The position numbers and the translations under genes are program-made. Below are positions 7,230 through 10,744 of a DNA stretch of 10,744 nt, piece by piece; position 1 is the first letter of the stretch; every line of letters starts with the position of its first letter. Origin of the DNA: Caldifarciminota bacterium (GTDB lineage Bacteria; Hydrothermota; Tepidihabitantia; Tepidihabitantales; Tepidihabitantaceae); assembly GCA_903908785.1 (NCBI GenBank), contig CAIVTL010000595.1:1-10744 (forward strand). The letters are read 5' to 3'. Below the pieces are notes generated by a model, which was not told where the DNA came from, did no database searches, and saw nothing but the letters and a program-made list of their open reading frames with translations.

Positions 7230-7351
7230 CGGAGTCCGACGAACGGAACGACACCCGTTTCGTGTCCCGCATTCAATAGTGAAGTGCAACACTTGGGAGG
7301 CCTCTCCGCCGGCTGTGACGAACTCCTGAGCCTCTCCCCGTCCCATCCGTC

Positions 7352-7379
7352 AATCAGCAATCTGGAATCTGCAATCGAT
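7352..7379. repeat. Four degenerate 7-nt repeats (AATCnnn)
   Basis: AATC recurs every 7 nt, followed by AGC, TGG, TGC and GAT. Directly downstream, TAGACCA and TAGACCG (7386-7399) form another 7-nt pair. The unit length equals that of the CCAGnnn run but the core is different. Confidence 0.75.
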
Positions 7380-7471
7380 TGGCCGTAGACCATAGACCGT
7401 CAGGCGCGCCCTGAAAGCCGGCCACTGAGTATTGTCCGGCCCCGTCCTGTTCCTGCGGTCCGCCTCCGACC

Positions 7472-7500
7472 TTGACACGCAGGTAGTCTTCGGATAGAAC
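7472..7500 (+). promoter_or_regulatory. Sigma70-like promoter for the gene at 7600
   Basis: A perfect TTGACA (7472-7477) is followed after 17 nt by TAGAAC (7495-7500), four of six matches to the -10 consensus. The predicted start near 7507 leaves a leader of about 93 nt before the gene. Confidence 0.5.
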
Positions 7501-7599
7501 ATGGTAGTTTTGACCGACGCCTGCCCGGCTGGGGGCCGCAGAGAAGGCGAAAACCTGGGAAGCAGGCCAGCAATCCCAGACCTACTGCAAGGAGGCAAG

Positions 7600-8445
7600 A
7601 TGCCACGAGTCCTCAGAACGCTGCTGACGGTCGCGGCCGCGGCAGTGATGACCAACAGCCTGTGCGACAAGAAGACCGTGCAGACTCTGGGCCTGCCGGC
7701 CATCATGGGCACGGTGGTCCGCGCCGCCATCCTCGGTGACACCGCGGCGACCGACGCGGCAGTCAGCGTCAATGGTACCCGGCTGCTCCCGGTCGTCACC
7801 ATCAGCAATGACACGCTGCGGCTGGACGGCTATAGCTGCGCCGGCGAGTACCAGTGGGATAGCGATTGGAGCGAGAGTCCGGTCGGGTTCGAGCCGGGTA
7901 CGAAGTGCGTGCTGCAGGTGTACCAGTCCGACGGAACCGCAACCGGCGACAGCACGGTCCTGGCCGTTGACCCGCAGTTCTCTTCCCCGGCGGATTCCGC
8001 GACACTGAAGAAGGACAGTTCGCTCGTCATATCGTGGACCCAGCCCGGAGGAGTTGACCGTTACGAGCTGTACCTGGACATCTGGTATCGGTACAACAAC
8101 TACCAGGACTTCTATCTGGAAGAGACTCTGCACTTCGACGCCAGCACGAGCAGCTACACGCTTCCCGCGGCCACGCTGTTTCCGACGCAGGTGGATACCG
8201 TCTTAAACGGCCATGCAGACATATACCTCACCGCCGAGGCCGGCCCGGACGTCGGCCGCCAAACCACCTGCAACATCAAGGGCCACGGTTGCGGCTATTT
8301 CTGGACGCGCAACACGGTGTGGCGCCGTGTCCCGATTGCCACGCACCTTCGCGGCCGACAGCCGGCGCGCCTGCCCGAACTCCTGTCCGCGGCCTCGGTG
8401 CTGGTCCGTAAGCAACAGGAACTGTCGGCGCGGGCCGCACGCTAG
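7600..8445 (+). CDS. Exported protein of unknown function, possible lipoprotein
   Basis: The start at 7600 is chosen because AAGGAGG (7589-7595) precedes it and a signal-like sequence follows (MPRVLRTLLTVAAAAVMTNSLC). An in-frame ATG at 7501 would put 33 polar residues before it. The product is 281 aa. Cys22, followed by DKK, resembles the CKK/CKR start of the two lipoproteins upstream, but the residues before it (NSL) do not fit a normal lipobox, so lipidation is uncertain. Residues 35-125 are beta-rich (VVRAAILGDTAATDAAVSVNG), and 128-215 resemble an Ig/fibronectin-like module with SLVISWTQPGGVDRYELYLD. The last 35 residues are Arg/Ala/Leu-rich and unlike the rest, so a late frameshift is possible. 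I do not recognise a family. It is probably a periplasmic or surface protein. Confidence 0.75.
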   Translation: MPRVLRTLLTVAAAAVMTNSLCDKKTVQTLGLPAIMGTVVRAAILGDTAATDAAVSVNGTRLLPVVTISNDTLRLDGYSCAGEYQWDSDWSESPVGFEPGTKCVLQVYQSDGTATGDSTVLAVDPQFSSPADSATLKKDSSLVISWTQPGGVDRYELYLDIWYRYNNYQDFYLEETLHFDASTSSYTLPAATLFPTQVDTVLNGHADIYLTAEAGPDVGRQTTCNIKGHGCGYFWTRNTVWRRVPIATHLRGRQPARLPELLSAASVLVRKQQELSARAAR

Positions 8446-8602
8446 CGGGGAATTAGGGCCAGTCACCTACTAGAGTCCGGGTGGCGAGGGCGCTCCCGAC
8501 ATTCATGGGCGATGGCAAGGCACGACGCGGACAGTCCTGCGCGAACTCGGATGGTTCTACGACGACCCGGCGTTGCTTTGCTGCATGGCTGCACGGCAGG
8601 AT

Positions 8603-8630
8603 TTGACAGGCGGTTTACAGATAGTACAAT
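8603..8630 (+). promoter_or_regulatory. Strong sigma70-type promoter of the XRE-peptidase/PIN operon
   Basis: TTGACA (8603-8608) and TACAAT (8625-8630) are separated by 16 nt, giving six of six and five of six consensus matches. Transcription would start near 8637, leaving a leader of about 27 nt that contains GGAGG (8653-8657). Confidence 0.8.
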
Positions 8631-8651
8631 ACGTCATGGATTGTAAACCGC
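8610..8651. promoter_or_regulatory. Inverted-repeat operator overlapping the promoter
   Basis: GCGGTTTACA (8610-8619) and its exact complement TGTAAACCGC (8642-8651) form a perfect 10-bp inverted repeat with 22 nt between the arms. A nested pair, TACAAT (8625-8630) with ATTGTA (8640-8645), shares the same core. The left arm lies in the -35/-10 spacer and the right arm covers the transcription start region. Binding by the XRE protein encoded directly downstream would block transcription, the usual autoregulation of such operons. Binding itself is inferred. Confidence 0.7.
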
Positions 8652-8663
8652 TGGAGGTATGAT

Positions 8664-9719
8664 GTGATTGGTGAAAGACTGAAGGTCGCGCGGTATCGGG
8701 CCAGGCTGAGCACGCGCGGGCTGGCGGCGAAGGCCGAGGTCAGCGCGATGGCGGTGTCGAAGTATGAGCGCGGGCTGGACGTGCCGGGTTCGGATGTGTT
8801 GATTCGGCTGGCCCGGGCGTTGGGCGTGAAGGTCGAGTTTCTGTTGCGCCGGGACAGCGTGCGGCTGGCCGAGGCGTCGTTCCGGTGCCGCCGGGCATTG
8901 CCGGCGAAGCAGAAGCGGGCGGTGCTGGCCGAGATGCAGGACCTGGCCGAACGGTTCGTGCAGACGGCGGAGTTGTTCGGCGGAGTGGTCGGGCCGGACC
9001 TGCCGGGCGTGCGGGTGAAGGCCTTGAGCAATGCGGAGCAGGCGGCGGCGGCCCTGCGGGAGCGCTGGGCGCTGGGGCAAGGGCCGATTGACAGTCTGAC
9101 CGCCGCGATGGAAACGCATGACGTGCTGGTCGGGCCGATTGATGCCGACGCGCGGTTTGACGCAGCCACGGTAGCGACTGAGGGCAGGCCGTCGTTACCG
9201 GTGGTGGTCGTGCGCCGTGGCATCCCGGGTGACCGGCAGCGTTTCAGTATGGCGCACGAGCTTGGGCATCTAGTAATGGAGCCGGGCGCGGGCGTGAACG
9301 TTGAGAAGGCGGCGCACCGTTTCGCCGCTGCATTGCTGGTGCCGGCCGAAGCGGCAAGAGCCGAGTTGGGCAAGGAGCGGGCTGACCTGGCCCCGCTTGA
9401 GTTGCACCTGTTGAAGCACAAGTACGGGCTGAGCATGCGGAGTTGGGTGATGCGCGCGGCGGACCTGGGAATCATCACGCCGACGACCGCCGCCAGGCTG
9501 CACCGGGCATTTGCGTCGCGCGGCTGGCTTCAGAAGGAGCCCGGCGACCAGATTCCGGCCGAAGAGCCGAAGCGGCTGAAGCTGCTGGTTCTGCGGGCGC
9601 TGGCCGAGGACCTGATAACCGAATCGCGGGCCACTGAGTTGTTGGGTAGGTCGCTGGCCGGATACTTGAGGCAGGAGAAGAAGGCGCATGGCGAGTTCCC
9701 GGTCGGAGTATGTAGCTGA
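8664..9719 (+). CDS. XRE-family regulator fused to an ImmA/IrrE-type zinc metallopeptidase, probable antitoxin
   Basis: The GTG at 8664 lies 6 nt after GGAGG; nearby ATGs at 8659 and 8662 run straight into TGA. The 351-aa protein starts with a helix-turn-helix of XRE type (residues about 1-60: LSTRGLAAKAEVSAMAVSKYERG, then a recognition-helix context ending ALGVKVEFLL). The middle holds the ImmA/IrrE peptidase domain (about 130-290). Its zinc motif is HELGH, with ligands His198 and His202 and catalytic Glu199; a likely third ligand is Glu214 in NVEKAAHRFAAALLVP. The C-terminal helices (EDLITESRATELLGRSLAGYL, about 315-336) recur in such regulators. Known relatives repress their own operon and are cleaved or act as a protease under stress. 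Its last 32 nt overlap the next gene, a PIN toxin candidate, so it is most likely the paired antitoxin and repressor. Confidence 0.9.
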   Translation: MIGERLKVARYRARLSTRGLAAKAEVSAMAVSKYERGLDVPGSDVLIRLARALGVKVEFLLRRDSVRLAEASFRCRRALPAKQKRAVLAEMQDLAERFVQTAELFGGVVGPDLPGVRVKALSNAEQAAAALRERWALGQGPIDSLTAAMETHDVLVGPIDADARFDAATVATEGRPSLPVVVVRRGIPGDRQRFSMAHELGHLVMEPGAGVNVEKAAHRFAAALLVPAEAARAELGKERADLAPLELHLLKHKYGLSMRSWVMRAADLGIITPTTAARLHRAFASRGWLQKEPGDQIPAEEPKRLKLLVLRALAEDLITESRATELLGRSLAGYLRQEKKAHGEFPVGVCS

Positions 9720-10200
9720 CGCCAACGTCCTGATTGACCTGCACTTCGGACGAGTGCTGGAGGCGTTGTTCTCTATGTCGGCGGTGTTTATCGCGCCGGA
9801 TGTGATTGTAGCCGAGTTGGAGAATCCGAACGGGCGCAGCTTGGTGAGGGCCGGGCTGCGGCAGGAGTCGCTGCCCGGAGAAGGCGTTAGCGCGGCGGTC
9901 GAGTTGATGGCGGAGGATTCACACATCTCGGTGCAGGATGCGTTCGCGCTGGCACTGGCAGAGCGCACCGGCCGGGTTCTCTTGACCGGCGAGAAGCGGC
10001 TTCGCGAACTGGCGCAGAGAAGGAGCGTAGAGGTTCATGGCACGCTCTGGGTGCTGGGACAGATGATAGCCAGCGGGACGCTGACACGCGGTCGGGCTGC
10101 AGATGCATTGGAGACGATGCTTGAGAGCGGTTGTCGGCTGCCCGAGGCCGAGGCGCGCAACCTGATACGGCGTTGGCGGGCAGCAAAGGAAGGCGCATAG
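9688..10200 (+). CDS. PIN-domain protein, probable RNase toxin partner
   Basis: The ATG at 9688 lies inside the end of the upstream gene, 10 nt after AGGAG (9673-9677), so the two are translated from one message. The 170-aa product has the small PIN fold. Asp11 is in YVADANVLIDL, Glu43 in PDVIVAELE, Asp84 in SVQDAFALALAE, and the fourth acidic site is Glu102 in VLLTGEKRLRE, where Asp is more usual. The last 50 residues are helical (TRGRAADALETMLESGCRLP) and match the C-terminal extension common in PIN proteins paired with XRE-peptidase regulators. Expected activity is magnesium-dependent RNA cleavage. Pairing with the regulator is supported by overlap, shared promoter and known family associations. 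The Asp-to-Glu change may alter activity but keeps a metal-binding carboxylate. Confidence 0.85.
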   Translation: MASSRSEYVADANVLIDLHFGRVLEALFSMSAVFIAPDVIVAELENPNGRSLVRAGLRQESLPGEGVSAAVELMAEDSHISVQDAFALALAERTGRVLLTGEKRLRELAQRRSVEVHGTLWVLGQMIASGTLTRGRAADALETMLESGCRLPEAEARNLIRRWRAAKEGA

Positions 10201-10270
10201 CGCCGGGAGTCCCGAGCCCGAAACCCCAAGACCGATTCCCGTTTGCCGATTGGCGGTGGTTCTACCGGAC

Positions 10271-10299
10271 AAAGTCCTGGGGATACAATGAAGGACTTT
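10271..10299 (+). terminator. Inverted repeat after the PIN gene, possible terminator
   Basis: AAAGTCCT (10271-10278) and AGGACTTT (10292-10299) are exact complements around a 13-nt loop, with one further T at 10300. The T-rich end of the stem resembles an intrinsic terminator, but the loop is large and the T run short. The loop also contains TACAAT (10284-10289), so a promoter for the downstream mini-ORF is an alternative, although no matching -35 is seen. Confidence 0.3.
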
Positions 10300-10408
10300 T
10301 CGGGCTGGGCCCGCCCACATCGCAAACGGTCTTCGCTAGCCGCGACCCGGAACCGGCACGGGGCGGCGCGGGCTAATCCTTCGATTCTAACTCGCAAAGG
10401 AGATACCC

Positions 10409-10492
10409 ATGACCGATGAGACCAGGCAGGGATCGGGGCCGGAGTCTGAGGAGTGTTGCGGCAAGGGCATCGCGGCCTGTGGCCGCGAGTGA
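10409..10492 (+). CDS. Small three-cysteine peptide, copy 2 (27 aa)
   Basis: The ATG has the same AAAGGAGAT ribosome-binding site and 6-nt spacing as copy 1. The peptide begins MTDETRQGSGPES and ends ECCGKGIAACGRE, with Cys16, Cys17 and Cys24 kept. The reading frame has no indels relative to the first copy, although the repeat does have one indel outside the ORF. The final 16 codons are identical at the DNA level. Function is unknown. Confidence 0.5.
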   Translation: MTDETRQGSGPESEECCGKGIAACGRE

Positions 10493-10520
10493 CCAGTTCC
10501 CAGGTACCAGTTTCCAGTAG
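10493..10520. repeat. Four degenerate 7-nt repeats (CCAGnnn), second copy
   Basis: This run is identical to the one at 7202-7229 and again begins on the base after the mini-ORF stop codon. Confidence 0.8.
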
Positions 10521-10548
10521 CGAAGTCCGACGAACGGAATGGCATCCC

Positions 10549-10572
10549 TTTCGTGATTTCGTGTCTTTGTGG
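10549..10572. repeat. Three degenerate 8-nt repeats (TTTCGTGN)
   Basis: TTTCGTGA, TTTCGTGT and CTTTGTGG follow one another without spacers. Confidence 0.6.
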
Positions 10573-10602
10573 CGAACTCCGGTTCGGTCTTGGCGTTCAA
10601 AG

Positions 10603-10690
10603 TCAGGGGTTGGGGATTAGGGATTGGGGTCTGGGGAGGAATCTGATCAGGGGCTAGGGACTAGGGGTTGGGGTCTAGGGAGGAATCGGA
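10603..10690. repeat. Tandem duplication of a 44-bp G-rich, telomere-like unit
   Basis: Units 10603-10646 and 10647-10690 differ at six of 44 positions, five of them transitions. Each unit is itself built of roughly 7-nt blocks of the type GGGGTTG, GGGATTA, GGGATTG and GGGTCTG. Each + strand unit has at least five runs of three or four G with short loops, which satisfies the usual quadruplex rule. Confidence 0.85.
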
Positions 10691-10708
10691 AGTCCAGAGT
10701 TCGGGACG

Positions 10709-10735
10709 TTGGCGCTCTTGGCGTCCTTGGCGGTT
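10709..10735. repeat. Three degenerate 9-nt repeats (TTGGCGnnn)
   Basis: TTGGCG recurs every 9 nt, followed by CTC, TCC and GTT, close to the end of the window. Confidence 0.65.
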
Positions 10736-10744
10736 CATGTGTCC

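Larger units (their letters stand above)
7052..7248 (+). repeat. Dispersed repeat R1, copy 1 (about 197 bp)
   Basis: By hand alignment, this block matches 10344-10539 at about 92% identity, with 14 substitutions and one single-base gap. Identity is uneven. The short spacer before the ribosome-binding site differs at six of about 19 bases, while the Shine-Dalgarno site, the start codon and the last 90 nt are almost unchanged. It contains a 27-codon ORF followed immediately by four CCAGnnn heptads. No terminal inverted repeats or target-site duplications are obvious. Confidence 0.85.
6936..7599 (+). other. Repeat-bearing intergenic region
   Basis: These 664 nt separate two exported-protein genes. 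In order they hold a GC-rich hairpin (6991-7007), a second hairpin (7037-7051), repeat copy R1 with a 27-codon ORF (7052-7248), a small 5-bp hairpin (7250-7254 with 7262-7266), a word shared with 5403-5427 (7319-7343), two runs of degenerate 7-nt repeats (7352-7379 and 7386-7399), and a promoter (7472-7500). No other reading frame is convincing. Confidence 0.6.
10344..10539 (+). repeat. Dispersed repeat R2, copy 2 (about 196 bp)
   Basis: This is the second copy of the block at 7052-7248, in the same orientation and about 3.3 kb away, with one base deleted before the ribosome-binding site. The flanks differ on both sides after 7248 and 10539, so the repeat ends there rather than continuing into a larger duplication. 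Weak similarity resumes only as short repeats of other kinds. Confidence 0.85.
10201..10744 (+). other. Repeat-rich intergenic region at the window end
   Basis: These 544 nt contain no long gene. In order they hold an inverted repeat (10271-10299), a small hairpin (10301-10313), repeat copy R2 with a 27-codon ORF (10344-10539), three 8-nt repeats (10549-10572), a 44-bp G-rich tandem duplication (10603-10690) and three 9-nt repeats (10709-10735). Only the mini-ORF looks coding. Confidence 0.6.

Noticed and set aside
7202..7399. CRISPR array suggested by repeated short words
   Set aside because: The units are 7 nt with no spacers of constant length and no cas genes nearby.
8471..8662. Open frame reading ...VLRELGWFYDDPALLCCMAARQDL... 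up to TGA at 8662
   Set aside because: It has no usable start codon before its protein-like part, and it runs straight through the strong promoter and operator of the XRE operon. At most it is a short remnant.
8615..9478. 287-codon minus-strand frame opposite the XRE-peptidase gene
   Set aside because: It is Ser/Arg/Ala-rich low-complexity sequence typical of the reverse of a GC-rich gene. The opposite strand encodes a clear HTH and HELGH protein.
10373..10600. Minus-strand 75-codon frame across repeat R2, with a matching frame across R1
   Set aside because: The two copies share this frame only because the DNA is repeated. Between the copies it has at least six amino-acid changes against two for the plus-strand mini-ORF, and part of it is translated heptad repeat.

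Overview
The window is about 61% G+C by eye and looks like a piece of an uncultured bacterial genome. Shine-Dalgarno sites are strong (GGAGG, AAAGGAG). Secreted proteins carry a lipoprotein signal of the type seen in bacteria with an outer membrane. Large PKD-repeat and PQQ-type beta-propeller lipoproteins ending in a WPMFQHDAKHTG motif are typical of surface proteins from poorly cultured phyla such as WOR-3 or TA06. That phylum guess is an impression from protein style only. All convincing genes are on the + strand.

Layout. (1) 92-1210 encodes an unrecognised helical protein with two C-terminal membrane segments. (2) 1299-4007 encodes a 902-aa lipoprotein with five PKD/Ig-like modules and a propeller. 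Short related leader ORFs (both starting MSAMESEP) lie on each side of it. (3) 4138-5304 encodes a 388-aa PIN-like nuclease with a C-terminal beta-rich region. Its GTG start overlaps the stop of an apparently broken small reading frame. (4) 5571-6935 encodes a 454-aa lipoprotein paralogous to the N-terminal third of gene 2. (5) 6936-7599 is a repeat-bearing intergenic region. (6) 7600-8445 encodes an unrecognised exported protein with a good promoter. (7) 8603-10200 is a compact toxin-antitoxin-like operon. It has a strong promoter overlapped by an inverted-repeat operator, then an XRE regulator fused to an ImmA/IrrE-type zinc peptidase, then an overlapping PIN-domain gene. (8) 10201-10744 is repeat-rich and has no long gene.

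The most unusual element is a dispersed repeat of about 197 bp present twice (7052-7248 and 10344-10539). Each copy has a perfect ribosome-binding site and a 27-codon ORF for a small three-cysteine peptide. The ORF is followed directly by a run of four degenerate 7-nt repeats. Further degenerate short repeats with units of 7, 8 and 9 nt, and a G-rich telomere-like 44-bp tandem duplication, fill the same intergenic spaces. The surface lipoproteins probably act outside the cell. The two PIN genes and the XRE-peptidase are probably accessory stress or defence modules. Nothing in the sequence shows that the two groups work together.
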